Source: Methanocaldococcus infernus ME (GTDB lineage: Archaea > AGJL01 > Methanococci > Methanococcales > Methanocaldococcaceae). Taken from it: 64,000 nt of DNA. The notes beneath the pieces are model-generated. The model was not told where the DNA came from, did no database searches, and saw only the letters and a program-made list of their open reading frames with translations. Shown piece by piece: positions 49,966 through 59,837 of this stretch. Location of the stretch: positions 992,001 to 1,056,000 of the forward strand of contig NC_014122.1 in the NCBI RefSeq assembly GCF_000092305.1, read 5' to 3'. The position numbers were made by a program, and so were the translations under genes. Position 1 is the stretch's first letter. Every line of letters starts with the position of its first letter.

Positions 49966-50506
49966 AGCAAACCCTACAGAAGTTCTTTAATATCTCTGAG
50001 CCATATTCAGTATGAGCCACTTCAGGGTGAAATTGAACTCCATAAATCTTTTTTTCCTCATGCTTCATAGCCTCAACCTTACAGATGTCTGAGTGGGCTA
50101 AAACCTTAAAGCCCTTAGGAACCTTTTTAACCTCATCCTTATGTGATGCCCAAGCCTTAAACTTCTTGGGAATTCCTTTAAATAGATCATTTTCTTCATC
50201 AACATAAATCTCTGTTAAAGCATATTCCTCAGCTTCAGCTCTTCCAACCTCTCCACCAAAGGCTAAGGCTATTAATTGGTGCCCTAAGCATATTCCTAAG
50301 ATAGGGACTTCAGCTTTTTTTATGATTTCTATACAGTTCTTCCCCTTCTCAATATCTGGCCCACCACTAACTATTATTCCCTTCACATCCTCAAGCTCTT
50401 CCAACTTTACAGTGTTGGGAACTATCTTAGAAGGAACATTAAGATATCTTAAACTTCTATATATCCTATGAACATACTGCCCTCCATTGTTTAAGATGTA
50501 AATCAT
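49952..50506 (-). CDS. guaAA: GMP synthase glutamine amidotransferase subunit
   Basis: Class I amidotransferase (184 residues) that supplies ammonia to the separate GuaAB subunit in archaeal GMP synthesis. The catalytic triad is visible: Cys in LGICLGHQL (about 80), His and Glu in GVQFHPEV (about 160). I choose ATG 50506, giving [14 protein letters not shown], with GAGGGGG upstream; the longer frame only adds residues coming from the end of the neighbouring protease gene. GuaAB is not in the window. Confidence 0.93.
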   Translation of the reverse strand: MIYILNNGGQYVHRIYRSLRYLNVPSKIVPNTVKLEELEDVKGIIVSGGPDIEKGKNCIEIIKKAEVPILGICLGHQLIALAFGGEVGRAEAEEYALTEIYVDEENDLFKGIPKKFKAWASHKDEVKKVPKGFKVLAHSDICKVEAMKHEEKKIYGVQFHPEVAHTEYGSEILKNFCRVCYEGL

Positions 50507-50516
50507 TGTCCCCCTC

Positions 50517-52283
50517 TTAAGCTTTAACTTTTCTAAACATGTAGCCACCAACAAAGCCTATTAGGACAGATATTATTGAAGTAACTACACTATTAACCAA
50601 GTTATTATTATATTCTCTAACCTCTAAGAAGTTTCCATGAATTTCATAAGTTTTTGGTAGCTTAATTTTTTCAAGCTTTATGAGATCAAGATCCATTTGA
50701 GCATAGTATGAAGAATATTTATAGTAAAGAGCCTTTGTTATCTTATCATCTAAGTTATTAGCATATTCATAGTAACTGAGAGCTGAGATTGGAACTATAT
50801 TGTATTGCTCAACCAAATTTATTTTATTTCTTGCATATTCCTTAATATAGGTGGTTTCATTCCCTATCATAACTAATGGAAGCTCAGCCTTAACTGATGC
50901 ATCTATACACTTAGCTATAGTTAGAAGATAATCACCATTTTCATAGGCATCTTTAGCATCTTTTATATCTTCCTCAGCTCCACTAAAGTCTATGCTTGGA
51001 AAGAGAGTTTCAACATAGGTTGTTAAAGTCTCTGAGAAGGATAAATATTGCTGAGCTAAATATTTAACTTTATTCTTGTCTATTATATCTCCTTCACTGT
51101 CATTCATTAAGCTTAGCCACCACATTGCACTATCTCCTCTAAGCTTGGCAAAACTTCCATAGTAAAGAGCTGAGTCAAAGTCTCCATTATAATAACTTTT
51201 CCAAGCCAAGTCTAAATAATTATTAGCCTCAAAGATTCTCTCCCTTGCAGCTAAGAGAATCTCAAAGTTATCATAGGTTAAATTCTTACTGTAGATCTTT
51301 TCCTTATCTTTGAATAACTGAGTCTCTATTTCATTGAGATAATCCTTTAACTCAAGCTCTCCATTTAAATACTTAGTTAGCTTATCTAAATACTCTAATT
51401 GAATTAAAGCATTAAAAGCCCTTGAAGTTGCTGAGTAATAGTCTCCTTTTAAATACTCATCATTAGCTTTATTTAAAAGAGCCTTGGCATTCTTTAACTT
51501 CTCTAAAACTATAGATTGATAACCAATAGGATATAAAGTACTCTCAACCTCACTTTTAACTTCCTCATACTTCTCATTACTCTCCTTTAATATCTTGTCA
51601 GCCAAGTTTTTCATAATTTTTTTATACTCTTCTTCAACCTTTGGATTTTGAGGATACTTTTTCATCTCAATATCTTTCCCAGTAAAGTATTTTAAAGCTT
51701 GGTAGATATTTGAAACCTCAATAACTTTAACTCCTAACCTCTTACCATAGGCTACAGCATCAATAATTTTTCCATTGTAGTTAACATACCTTTGCCCTTT
51801 AGGGATTAAGAAGATTGTACAGTTAGCCTTTTTAGCAGCCTCTATTTTTTCTAAGATTCCACCTACTGGACCAATAGAGCCATCAGGGTTTATCATTCCA
51901 GTCATCATAACATTCCTATTTAAACTCCAATTCATCAACTCTGAAACTATTCCAACTGTCATAGTTCCTCCAGCTGATGGACCTCCAACAATTGGAACAT
52001 CACTTCTTACTGAGATGTAGACATTGTAATTATTAGGATTCTTCCCAGTTATTTCACAGGCAACTTTATAAGCTATTCTTGCAGAGCCTTGCATATCTAA
52101 CTGGGTTAGTGGTAGAGTGTCCATATAGACATTTCCTGAACCTTTACCAACTTTAATATCTATAGTTATAGGAACTCCAACATAGCCAGTTGAAGTTTCA
52201 GAAACAGCTGGAGCCTTTATTAACACTGCAAAGCTTTGAGATAGTAAAACAAGGAGAGCTAAAAGGACAATATACTTTTTCAT
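50517..52283 (-). CDS. secreted, membrane-anchored Lon-type (S16) serine protease
   Basis: Unusual 588-residue protein: signal peptide ([19 protein letters not shown]), a Lon protease domain about residues 20-200 with catalytic Ser103 in GGPSAGGTM and Lys146 in [13 protein letters not shown], then a long helical region (about 215-550) with aromatic-rich repeats, and a C-terminal membrane helix (about 566-583). There is no AAA+ ATPase domain, so it cannot unfold substrates with ATP. The active site would lie outside the cytoplasmic membrane. GGGGGTTATC precedes the ATG. Substrates unknown. Confidence 0.87.
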   Translation of the reverse strand: MKKYIVLLALLVLLSQSFAVLIKAPAVSETSTGYVGVPITIDIKVGKGSGNVYMDTLPLTQLDMQGSARIAYKVACEITGKNPNNYNVYISVRSDVPIVGGPSAGGTMTVGIVSELMNWSLNRNVMMTGMINPDGSIGPVGGILEKIEAAKKANCTIFLIPKGQRYVNYNGKIIDAVAYGKRLGVKVIEVSNIYQALKYFTGKDIEMKKYPQNPKVEEEYKKIMKNLADKILKESNEKYEEVKSEVESTLYPIGYQSIVLEKLKNAKALLNKANDEYLKGDYYSATSRAFNALIQLEYLDKLTKYLNGELELKDYLNEIETQLFKDKEKIYSKNLTYDNFEILLAARERIFEANNYLDLAWKSYYNGDFDSALYYGSFAKLRGDSAMWWLSLMNDSEGDIIDKNKVKYLAQQYLSFSETLTTYVETLFPSIDFSGAEEDIKDAKDAYENGDYLLTIAKCIDASVKAELPLVMIGNETTYIKEYARNKINLVEQYNIVPISALSYYEYANNLDDKITKALYYKYSSYYAQMDLDLIKLEKIKLPKTYEIHGNFLEVREYNNNLVNSVVTSIISVLIGFVGGYMFRKVKA

Positions 52284-52367
52284 GATAACCCCCTTTAGAA
52301 TTTTTTAAGAGAATATTAAATAAGATCATAGAATAAAAAAATTATTATTAATATGAAGGTTGGAACT

Positions 52368-52850
52368 ATGAGAGAATATATAGAAATAGTTTTAACTGGA
52401 ATCTATGAAAATTTGGAGAGAATTTTATTAGGCTCAGGATGTGTAACAGATAAAGAGATGAGAAAGAAAATTTTAGAGGGAAAAATAGAGCTTCCAAAGA
52501 GTGTTTTAGAAGAGCTTTGTATTGGCTGTGAAGGTTGTGCAAATGTTTGCCCAACAAAGGCTATAGAGATGGTTAAGGTAGAGCCGGTTAAGATTACTGA
52601 GAATTATGTAAAGGATAAGGTTCCAAAGATCAACTATGAGAAATGTGTTTATTGTTTTTATTGCCATGACTTTTGCCCAGTGTTTTCAGTATTTGCTGAG
52701 CTCTCTCCAATACATCCAAGAGATGTAGGAGAGAAAATAGAAATAGATTTAAAAAAGCTCTTAGAGAAAAAGGTTGACATTCCTGAAGAACAACTATTAA
52801 GGATATCTTCAATTTTATCAATCAATTTGAAAAAAATAATAAATAAATGA
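52368..52850 (+). CDS. 2[4Fe-4S] ferredoxin-domain protein, possibly an energy-converting hydrogenase (Ehb) subunit
   Basis: A 160-residue cytoplasmic protein. Motif CIGCEGCANVCP (about 51-62) and CVYCFYCHDFCP (about 94-105) bind two [4Fe-4S] clusters; helical regions flank them. The layout recalls the ferredoxin-type subunits of methanogen energy-converting hydrogenase Ehb, but I cannot confirm the assignment without a search. ATG 52368 with AAGGTTGG upstream is preferred over 52353. It is divergent from the protease gene and followed by a TPR gene. Confidence 0.75.
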   Translation: MREYIEIVLTGIYENLERILLGSGCVTDKEMRKKILEGKIELPKSVLEELCIGCEGCANVCPTKAIEMVKVEPVKITENYVKDKVPKINYEKCVYCFYCHDFCPVFSVFAELSPIHPRDVGEKIEIDLKKLLEKKVDIPEEQLLRISSILSINLKKIINK

Positions 52851-52908
52851 TGGAAAGTTATATAAATTTATTTCACTTTACTAAGGTAAAAATGCTTAAG
52901 TGAACTTC

Positions 52909-53865
52909 ATGAGCTTAACAGAGTTGAAAAAGAGCTTAGAGGTTATAAAAGAATTAATTGATGCTATTGAATATGCTGATAAAGGGGAAAATAAGAAAGC
53001 TATTGAGTTGTTAAACTCTATCCTAAAGAAGGATCCAGAGAATTTTTTAGCAAACTACATATTAGGAATTATCTATAAGTTAGAGGGTGACTTTGAAAAG
53101 GCAAATGAATGCTTTGAGAAGATCTTTTTAAATAACTTTTCTCAACTCTCATGCAATAACTTGATCTGTGTAAACTTCATCTTAGGAAATGCCCATAAAG
53201 TTCTTTACTATGCTGAAAAGTTAGAAAAAACTAAGAAAAAATGTGTTTGTGTCTCAAACTTTCATAAGGCTTTAATTTATATGGAAAGTATGGAATATGA
53301 GAAAGCTCTTGAAGAGCTTGATAAACTACTTGAAGTGAATAATAAATTTATCCTTGCCTGGAGATTTAAAGCTGAAATTTATAAAAACTTGGGTAGATTT
53401 GAAGAGGCTTTAACATGTATTGAGAAGGTTATAGAACTTGGAGGAAAAAACTCAGCCAGCTGGATGCTAAAAGGGGAAATTTTAGAGAACTTAGGAAAGT
53501 TAAAAGAGGCTTTAAAGGCTTACTATGTTGCTCTTGAGTTAAATAAAAATTTAAAATTTCTATATAAGAAAGTTGGATATCTTGAACTCACCCAAGGAAA
53601 TTACAATGAAGCCATAAAATACTTAGGAGAATACTTAAACAACTATAAAGATGTTGAGGGAAAGTACTACTTAGCTTTAGCTTATGAAAAAACAAAAGAT
53701 TATAAGAAAGCTCTTGATCTCTATAGTGAAGTGATAGAAGAGCTTGAGAATAAAAAGATAAATGAAGTTATCTTAACCAACTCTCTAATAAGGAAGGCTA
53801 AGCTCTTAGAAATTCTTGGAAAATTAGAAGAAGCTCTAGAGCTTTACAACAAGGCACTAAATTAG
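52909..53865 (+). CDS. TPR repeat protein
   Basis: Soluble protein of 318 residues built of about seven or eight TPR units, for example [19 protein letters not shown] and [15 protein letters not shown]. Probably a scaffold for protein complexes. ATG 52909 has AAGTGA five bases upstream; GTG 52900 is possible. It overlaps the convergent SAM synthetase by four bases. Together with the TPR genes at 31219 and 61267 it makes three in this window. Confidence 0.88.
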   Translation: MSLTELKKSLEVIKELIDAIEYADKGENKKAIELLNSILKKDPENFLANYILGIIYKLEGDFEKANECFEKIFLNNFSQLSCNNLICVNFILGNAHKVLYYAEKLEKTKKKCVCVSNFHKALIYMESMEYEKALEELDKLLEVNNKFILAWRFKAEIYKNLGRFEEALTCIEKVIELGGKNSASWMLKGEILENLGKLKEALKAYYVALELNKNLKFLYKKVGYLELTQGNYNEAIKYLGEYLNNYKDVEGKYYLALAYEKTKDYKKALDLYSEVIEELENKKINEVILTNSLIRKAKLLEILGKLEEALELYNKALN

Positions 53866-55082
53866 AAAGTGCTAACCTTATTTTCTAAGATTAACTTCTG
53901 AACCTCCATAATGTTGTCAAGCCAATTATTTGCTATCTCTTCAGCTTTTTTCTTTATCTCATCAAAGTTATAGTTGTCATCAACAATTAACTCTATATCT
54001 AAAGCCTTAGGCTCATTTATTGGCTTTCCAATTTGGCTTAAGATTCTTACATAAACCTCTCTAACTCCTTCAATCTTAGCTATGTCATTAGCTATTAAGT
54101 TAGCCAATATATTGTATATCTTACCAACATGATTAACTGGATTCTTACCACTTGCAGCCTCCATACTCATAGGTCTAAATGGAGTTATTAGCCCATTGAC
54201 CCTATTCCCCCTACCAACAGAGCCATCATCTCCCATCTCAGCAGAGGTTCCAGTAACTGTAATATAGACAGAGCCATTCTCATAGTCATCTGCAGTATTT
54301 ATATAAATCTCTACATCATAGCCATCAGCTATTTTCTTAGCAAGCTCCCTTACTTTCTCCCTAACCTTGTTAATAACCTCTTTATACTCCTCTAAGTTTT
54401 TCACATACTTATCAACAACTGCCATAGCTATAGTTAATTTTATCTTTTTCCCCTCTCTTAGCCCCATAACTTTAATATCCTCTCCAACTGCTGGAATCTC
54501 TTTCTTTAGCTCTTCACTATTTAAAAATCTCTCTGTTTCTAAGACCAATCTTTCAGTAACTGAGAGAGGAGCATAACCAACTCCAAAGGATGTATCATTT
54601 GCCAATGGAACTTTATTTTTCTGTCTCTCAAAGACATCTATTAAGTCAGAACTTCCCTGACCAATTCTACAGTCAATGATAACATCTTTTTCAACATCTA
54701 AGTTTCTTAAAACCTTCTTTAAGTGTTCCTTTGCAGCTTTAATAGCTACAGTACCAACAGGTAGCTTTATAACTTCTCCATTCTCCTTAATAATTTGAGT
54801 TGTAGCCCTTCCAGAGAGTAAAATATAGATTGGAGAAACCATTTCTCCTCCACCAAATCTTGGGTAAGCATGGCCTCCAACAACTTCAACTTGGTCAGTG
54901 TTGTGGTGTAAAATAGTGTTAAATTTCTCTATATACATCTTACATAAGGCTCTACTAACACTCTCAGCTATTCCATCAGCTAAGGAATCTGGATGTCCTA
55001 ACCCTTTTCTCTCAACTATCTCAATCTCTTGCTCATCTATGGGCTTGCAATTTAACTTTTTAATAAATATATTTCTCTTCAC
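53862..55082 (-). CDS. mat: archaeal S-adenosylmethionine synthetase
   Basis: The 406-residue archaeal-type methionine adenosyltransferase makes SAM from methionine and ATP. Features: [16 protein letters not shown] (about 25-40), [12 protein letters not shown] (about 59-70), [11 protein letters not shown] (about 147) and [20 protein letters not shown] (about 287-306). It is unlike the bacterial enzyme, as expected for archaea. It shares ATGA with the GNAT gene upstream. SAM consumers in this window include methyltransferase and DadD recycling. Confidence 0.95.
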   Translation of the reverse strand: MKRNIFIKKLNCKPIDEQEIEIVERKGLGHPDSLADGIAESVSRALCKMYIEKFNTILHHNTDQVEVVGGHAYPRFGGGEMVSPIYILLSGRATTQIIKENGEVIKLPVGTVAIKAAKEHLKKVLRNLDVEKDVIIDCRIGQGSSDLIDVFERQKNKVPLANDTSFGVGYAPLSVTERLVLETERFLNSEELKKEIPAVGEDIKVMGLREGKKIKLTIAMAVVDKYVKNLEEYKEVINKVREKVRELAKKIADGYDVEIYINTADDYENGSVYITVTGTSAEMGDDGSVGRGNRVNGLITPFRPMSMEAASGKNPVNHVGKIYNILANLIANDIAKIEGVREVYVRILSQIGKPINEPKALDIELIVDDNYNFDEIKKKAEEIANNWLDNIMEVQKLILENKVSTF

Positions 55083-55750
55083 TCTATCACCTTATACATT
55101 CTTAACCAATCTTTAATGATAACATCTTTTTTAAACCCTAACCTTTCATAAAACTTTTGCCCCTCTTTATTCTCAACCCCTACCCAAAGCTCTATAAAGT
55201 CTCTCCCTCTTTTCTTAGCATATTCAATAGCTTTATTTATTAAAAGCTTTCCAAATCCTCTACCTCTATAGTCAGGATCAACAAAGATCTCATGAATTTC
55301 AGCAACCTCCCTTTTTTCAATGTTGCTAACCCAGTTACAATCAACCCCTATAAAGCCTATAGGTTTATTACAATACTCTAAGACTAAGAACCCATCCTCA
55401 TCTCTCTTCATGAGCCACTTAAAATACCACTTAGCCCATCTCTTCTTTTTATAGTAATATTTGTCAAACCCTCTATAAGCTTTATAATAAAGCTCTAAAA
55501 AAGTTTCTAAGTCTTCTGGCTTAACCTTCCTAATTTTAATAATTAGCTGATAAGTTTTTAATGCCACATCTAAGCATCTAAAAAAGTCATCCAAAGTAGC
55601 CTTTAAAGAGCCTATGTTTTTGGTTTTTATATGTATTTCATCATTAACCTCAAATAAAAAGTCTTTCTCTTTGTAGTTATCTATACTTAAAGCTTCTTTA
55701 ACCTCTTTAGGAATGTTTAAAAATAGCTTAGCCTCTATCATAACTACCAT
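55079..55750 (-). CDS. GNAT-family N-acetyltransferase
   Basis: The 223-residue protein has an N-terminal extra domain (about residues 1-70, [14 protein letters not shown]) and a GNAT domain (about 75-220) with acetyl-CoA motif [22 protein letters not shown] (split for reading: RGRGFGKLL) and [16 protein letters not shown]. The N-terminal part may form a regulatory or dimerisation domain. Substrate unknown. ATG 55750 or ATG 55741 are possible starts. It is translationally coupled to SAM synthetase. Confidence 0.85.
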   Translation of the reverse strand: MVVMIEAKLFLNIPKEVKEALSIDNYKEKDFLFEVNDEIHIKTKNIGSLKATLDDFFRCLDVALKTYQLIIKIRKVKPEDLETFLELYYKAYRGFDKYYYKKKRWAKWYFKWLMKRDEDGFLVLEYCNKPIGFIGVDCNWVSNIEKREVAEIHEIFVDPDYRGRGFGKLLINKAIEYAKKRGRDFIELWVGVENKEGQKFYERLGFKKDVIIKDWLRMYKVIE

Positions 55751-55796
55751 TGATTAATTTAATTTTTTTGATATAATGTTCTAAAATAAAAAATGA

Positions 55797-55869
55797 TGCG
55801 CCGGCCGGGATTTGAACCCGGGTCGCTGGCTTGGAAGGCCAGAGTGATACCAGGCTACACCACCGGCGC
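55797..55869 (-). tRNA. tRNA-Gly (anticodon TCC)
   Basis: 73 nt on the minus strand. Acceptor arm GCGCCGG pairs with CCGGCGC; the anticodon loop CTTCCAA sits on a CTGGC/GCCAG stem, so the anticodon is TCC (reads GGA/GGG). The T loop is TTCAAAT on a strong CCGGG stem. The 3' CCA is not encoded. The arms are nearly all G-C pairs, as expected for a hyperthermophile. Confidence 0.96.
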
Positions 55870-55888
55870 ACTTAACAGCTAAGAATGG

Positions 55889-55961
55889 TGCGGCCTCCGG
55901 GATTTGAACCCGGGGTCCGGGCGTGGCAGGCCCGTGTGTTACCAGGCTACACCAAGGCCGC
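55889..55961 (-). tRNA. tRNA-Gly (anticodon GCC)
   Basis: 73 nt on the minus strand, 19 bases upstream of the TCC tRNA in transcription order. Acceptor arm GCGGCCT pairs with AGGCCGC; anticodon loop CTGCCAC on a CGGGC/GCCCG stem gives GCC (reads GGC/GGT). The 3' CCA is not encoded. The two glycine isoacceptors share D arms (GTGTAGCCTGGTA) and probably one transcript. Confidence 0.96.
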
Positions 55962-55991
55962 ACCACATAAGCAAAAGATAAAATTGTGGTT

Positions 55992-56006
55992 GGGATATAA
56001 ATACTT
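55992..56006 (-). promoter_or_regulatory. tRNA-Gly pair promoter
   Basis: On the minus strand AAGTATTTATATCCC is a strong TATA box. With the usual 25-base spacing transcription starts near 55970, nine bases before the first tRNA. The rfcS stop is at 56036, so the tRNAs probably have their own promoter rather than read-through. Confidence 0.65.
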
Positions 56007-56035
56007 TTTTATTTTGTGTATTCATATAAAAAAAT

Positions 56036-58285
56036 TTATTTCTCCTTTCCAAGTAAGGAGAGCTTAGCCAATAAAGCACTAAGTTGAATTCTTTCATTGG
56101 CTCCTTCAACAATCCTAAAGTCAGTTTCTCCTATGGCTTCAGCAATCTTAACCTTCTTCCTCTCATCAATGTCTAAGTTTCCAACCTCTCTAAACATTTG
56201 GGTTAATATATCTTCCCCACTCATTCCCCACTCTACCATTAACTTGTAAAGTAAATCTCTTGCCTCTACAAACTTTCCATCTAAGGCTAAGTTTATCATT
56301 TTCTTAATCTCCTCTGGCCTTGCTCTTGAAGAGACTTTATAGACAACACTATCATCTATTTTCTTAGATATGGCTGCAGCAGTTTGTAAGACATTTATAG
56401 CTTTCCTTAAATCTCCTTCTGAGACATAAATTATAGCCTCTAAACCAGATGGAGTTAGCTCTAACCCTTCCTTTTCAGCTATCTCTTTCAGCTTTTTAGC
56501 AATATCTTCCTTTTTCAAAGGAGAGAATCTGAAGATGGCACATCTTGACTGTATTGGTGGAATTATTTTACTTGGATAGTTACAGCTTAATATAAATCTA
56601 CAGACATTAGAATACTTCTCCATTGTCCTCCTTAGAGCATTTTGAGCATCTGCAGTTAGGGCATCACTCTCATCTAAGAAGATAATTTTAAATGGAGCTT
56701 CTCCAATTGGCTTAGTTCTTGCAAATTCTTTTACTTTTGTCCTAATAACATCTATCCCTCTTTCATCTGAGTTATGTAATAGTATTGGAATATCTCCTGC
56801 AAAGAACATCTCATTGTTAGGAACTGAAACATCATAGACAAAGTCATTGTATTCAATAACTTCAATCTTTGTAACTTTAACAGCATGTAAATCTGAGTAG
56901 GCTAATTTTCTTAATAAAGATAAGATCTTTCTCTCATCTTCCTTAAGCTCTTCAACCTCAATCATCTTCAAGATCTTCTTAATTATGTCCTTTGAAACCC
57001 TCTTCTTCCCATCATAGAGCTGATGTCTAAGTTCATAACGCCAGTTACCATTAATTTTATTCTCAAGTTTCTTAAGTAAGGAAATAACTATATCTGCTGG
57101 AACCAAGTCACTCTTTTTCCATTTCATTCCTCCTTTCCATATTAATCTTACTTCCTGATCAAATATTGAACTCTCAATTCCAGATATTCTTGAAAGCCAA
57201 GCAATGTCAATTAATAAATCTTTTGAGACTGATGAGATTCTAATAACTTTATCCCAGATATCTCCATCAGCTAAGCCTTTTAGATAAGAGATTCTATCTT
57301 GAATAGGAGCTTCATACATGAAGGATGGCACTCTCTTATTAACTGCTCTCTCTCCAGAGCCATCATAAAAGTTTTCCTTGATAAATTTAGCCAGCTGTGT
57401 ATTCAAAATTCTAACCTGCTTGGCTGAAAACCTTGATCTATCAAATCCTGAACTTGTGAAGTTTTCATAAATACTTAGGTCTAACTCCTGAGCAATAGTT
57501 TTTATTCTCTCAATTAAGGGTAGTTCATGAGAGCCTAATGTATAAATCACCTGTCCTGAAGTATCTTCTCTAAATTCTTCTGCAGTATATAAACCAAATG
57601 CCCATGCTAAATCTTCATTTATATAAAGCTCATCAAATACTTTAGTTCTTGCTGATTCTCTTCTTAACTGATAGTTATTTAAGCTAATCTTATCCAATAA
57701 ACCAGGCATCTCAGTTACAAAGCTTAAGAAATAGTCTCCTACTTTAATCTCACTGGCTTTTTTAGCAACTAATCCATTTTCACCAAGTAGCATTATAGAA
57801 TGATTTCCAGTTAATTCTAAAACTCCTCCTCCCTCAAGATGAACCCTTAAAATTTTTTCTACTCTATGCCTTATTATTTTTGAAACTTTTGCCCATCTAA
57901 CATTGTAGTTGTCATCAACAGTTAAAACCTCTAAGTTAGGAGTGTCTTTATAAGAAATATCCCCATCTCTCTCATTAAAGTAGAGCTTATCAAGCTCAGC
58001 AAATGTAGTCCTTTTAACCTCTCCATTAATTTTTACTAATATAGGTGTATCTTTTGACACTGAGGCATTTAACTCTAAAAAGTTCTCTCTCCAGTTCTCT
58101 CCAAAGAGATCTCTTGCTAAACATAAGGCTGCTGTTGTCTTCCCAACCCCTGGAGGTCCTGAGAAGAGGAGGTGGGGCATGCTCTTCCTTTTAACATAGT
58201 TTTTTAATCTTTTCACTATCTCCTCTTGCCCAACAATTTCATCTAATGTTTTAGGCCTATACTTCTCAACCCATGGCTGTTCCAT
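56036..58285 (-). CDS. rfcS: replication factor C small subunit with a LAGLIDADG intein
   Basis: Clamp-loader ATPase that places PCNA on primed DNA. The 749-residue precursor holds a 431-residue intein at 75-505; the spliced protein has 318 residues. Extein motifs: Walker A GPPGVGKT (43-50), Walker [15 protein letters not shown] arginine-finger region (about residue 575 in the precursor), and a C-terminal collar domain. M. jannaschii rfcS has three inteins, so this organism has fewer. The gene follows uspA and an endonuclease III gene. Confidence 0.95.
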   Translation of the reverse strand: MEQPWVEKYRPKTLDEIVGQEEIVKRLKNYVKRKSMPHLLFSGPPGVGKTTAALCLARDLFGENWRENFLELNASVSKDTPILVKINGEVKRTTFAELDKLYFNERDGDISYKDTPNLEVLTVDDNYNVRWAKVSKIIRHRVEKILRVHLEGGGVLELTGNHSIMLLGENGLVAKKASEIKVGDYFLSFVTEMPGLLDKISLNNYQLRRESARTKVFDELYINEDLAWAFGLYTAEEFREDTSGQVIYTLGSHELPLIERIKTIAQELDLSIYENFTSSGFDRSRFSAKQVRILNTQLAKFIKENFYDGSGERAVNKRVPSFMYEAPIQDRISYLKGLADGDIWDKVIRISSVSKDLLIDIAWLSRISGIESSIFDQEVRLIWKGGMKWKKSDLVPADIVISLLKKLENKINGNWRYELRHQLYDGKKRVSKDIIKKILKMIEVEELKEDERKILSLLRKLAYSDLHAVKVTKIEVIEYNDFVYDVSVPNNEMFFAGDIPILLHNSDERGIDVIRTKVKEFARTKPIGEAPFKIIFLDESDALTADAQNALRRTMEKYSNVCRFILSCNYPSKIIPPIQSRCAIFRFSPLKKEDIAKKLKEIAEKEGLELTPSGLEAIIYVSEGDLRKAINVLQTAAAISKKIDDSVVYKVSSRARPEEIKKMINLALDGKFVEARDLLYKLMVEWGMSGEDILTQMFREVGNLDIDERKKVKIAEAIGETDFRIVEGANERIQLSALLAKLSLLGKEK
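56771..58063 (-). mobile_element. intein with homing endonuclease in rfcS (431 residues)
   Basis: Begins with Ser1 in [10 protein letters not shown], has block B with a His ([13 protein letters not shown]), two LAGLIDADG-type endonuclease helices ([11 protein letters not shown] and [13 protein letters not shown], with acidic residues retained), and ends with ILLHN followed by extein Ser+1 (SDERGID). The insertion site is ELNA/SDERGID, after the Walker A motif. It uses Ser instead of Cys at both nucleophile positions. The endonuclease looks potentially active, so it may home into intein-free rfcS alleles. Confidence 0.92.
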
Positions 58286-58288
58286 TTG

Positions 58289-58753
58289 TTACCCCTCAGC
58301 TCTTCTTATAACCATAACAGGTTTGTCAGATTTTTTAATGACATGCTCAGTAACTGAGCCTAAGAGAATCTCTTTAATATTTGTCTTTCCATGTGACCCC
58401 ATAATGATTATGTCAACATCCTCTTCATTGGCTACCTTAACTATTTCCTCATGAGGAGTTCCAAAGACAGATATATTTTTAACTTCAAACCCTAAGCTTT
58501 CCAACTCCTTTTTAATTTCATCTAACTTTTTGAGAGATTCATCTTTTAACTTTTTCTCAATCTCTTCCCTCTCCTTTGAACCAATATTAAATATTTTGAA
58601 AATAGTAGATAATAAATTTTCCTCTTCAGATTTGTCTATCACATTTAGTAAAATAACCTTCTCTCCTCCCAATTTTCTCATGGTTTTTATATGTTCTAAG
58701 GCTAATTCAGCAGTTTCAGAGAAGTCTGTTGGATATAGAATTTTTCTATACAT
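58289..58753 (-). CDS. universal stress protein UspA family, ATP-binding type
   Basis: A 154-residue cytoplasmic protein that closely resembles the structurally studied M. jannaschii MJ0577: ILYPTDFSETAELALEHIK at the N-terminus and the ATP motif GSHGKTNIKEILLGSV (G-x2-G-x9-GS) at about residues 127-142. It probably acts as an ATP-dependent switch. It lies three bases upstream of rfcS and 15 bases after the endonuclease III gene. The specific signal is unknown. Confidence 0.92.
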   Translation of the reverse strand: MYRKILYPTDFSETAELALEHIKTMRKLGGEKVILLNVIDKSEEENLLSTIFKIFNIGSKEREEIEKKLKDESLKKLDEIKKELESLGFEVKNISVFGTPHEEIVKVANEEDVDIIIMGSHGKTNIKEILLGSVTEHVIKKSDKPVMVIRRAEG

Positions 58754-58768
58754 TTCTTTGTCACCTGA

Positions 58769-59800
58769 TTAAGGCTTTAAGTAGAAGAGATGGCTTACAC
58801 ATTTACAGTCAGAGCATCCAAAGCCTTTTATTGGCTCTAAGATATTTGAAAGTTCTTTAGCCACTTCACACTCAACACTTTTATTAGTTATATAGATATC
58901 TTCAATAGCTCCATGCTCTAATAAATAATCTATGTGCCAAAATTTATTTTTTTCTTTTCTTAAATGTCTTTCTATCCTATTTTTTAAATTTATGTTTTTC
59001 CCATTAGCAGAGCCAACATAGAAATAGTAGCCTTTCTTAAAAAATCTTTCATGGTTTCCAAACTTTATAACCTTCCCATTTTTTAGCTTAATTTTTAATA
59101 TATAGGTTCCTCTCTCATCAGGAATTTTTTTAGGGCTAACTTTTTTAAAATTATATTTATCTAAGACTTCCTTTAGAGCCTTTAACTTCTTGTAGTAAGG
59201 ACATAACTCTTTTATCTCCTCATAGCACTTATCACACTTAGGCTTAGGACCACATATAGATCTGCCAAACAAGACTAAAAGGTTATTAATAGATTTCCAA
59301 TATTTTTTAGGTAGAACTTTCTTTAACTCCTCCCTACTCTCCTCTGGGGTTTCAGTGTCTATAAACCATCTGTTACTTATCCTATGGACATGGGTGTCAA
59401 CACAGATCTCATCCTTGTTAAAGGCTAAGGATAAAACTAAGCTTGCTGTCTTAACTCCAACCCCTGGTAAGGAGAGAAGCTCATCCATATTACTTGGCAC
59501 TTCTCCATTGTACTTCTCTTTTAACACCTTAGCCAATTTCTTTAAAGTTCTTGCTTTATTTTTGTAAAATCCTGCTGGGTATAGTAGAGATTCTAACTCT
59601 TTCTCATCAATCTTTAATAAGTCATCCACATCCTTAACCTTCTCAAATAACTTTTTACTAACCTCTTCAGTAACCTCATCCTTTGTTCTTGCACTTATGA
59701 TAGTTGAAACCAAAACCTTAAAAGGATCTCTCTCCTTGGCTATCTCAGTAACTACAGCATCTCCTTTAATTCTCTCTTTTAACCTTTCAATAATCTCCAT
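58769..59800 (-). CDS. nth: endonuclease III with a C-terminal GIY-YIG-like (DUF123) domain
   Basis: Base-excision repair DNA glycosylase/AP lyase. The N-terminal domain (1-205) has the helix-hairpin-helix LPGVGVKTA with catalytic Lys117 and Asp135 in VDTHVHRI, and an iron-sulfur motif [18 protein letters not shown] (about 184-201). The C-terminal part (about 225-343) is a DUF123 domain with [12 protein letters not shown] and [11 protein letters not shown], a GIY-YIG nuclease relative. The fusion is known in Methanocaldococcus but rare elsewhere. Start is ATG 59800. Confidence 0.92.
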   Translation of the reverse strand: MEIIERLKERIKGDAVVTEIAKERDPFKVLVSTIISARTKDEVTEEVSKKLFEKVKDVDDLLKIDEKELESLLYPAGFYKNKARTLKKLAKVLKEKYNGEVPSNMDELLSLPGVGVKTASLVLSLAFNKDEICVDTHVHRISNRWFIDTETPEESREELKKVLPKKYWKSINNLLVLFGRSICGPKPKCDKCYEEIKELCPYYKKLKALKEVLDKYNFKKVSPKKIPDERGTYILKIKLKNGKVIKFGNHERFFKKGYYFYVGSANGKNINLKNRIERHLRKEKNKFWHIDYLLEHGAIEDIYITNKSVECEVAKELSNILEPIKGFGCSDCKCVSHLFYLKP

Positions 59801-59837
59801 TGCTATCCCTTAAGCCCTAAAAGAGTTAAATTAAAGG

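Noticed and set aside
52890-52903. Three-codon upstream frame (ATGCTTAAGTGA) before the TPR gene as a regulatory leader peptide
   Set aside because: It has an AAGGTAA-like site, but such short frames are common in A+T-rich leaders and nothing else supports it.
55781-56067. Open frames across the tRNA region on both strands
   Set aside because: They exist only because the G+C-rich tRNA genes lack stops; both lie on the two tRNA-Gly genes.
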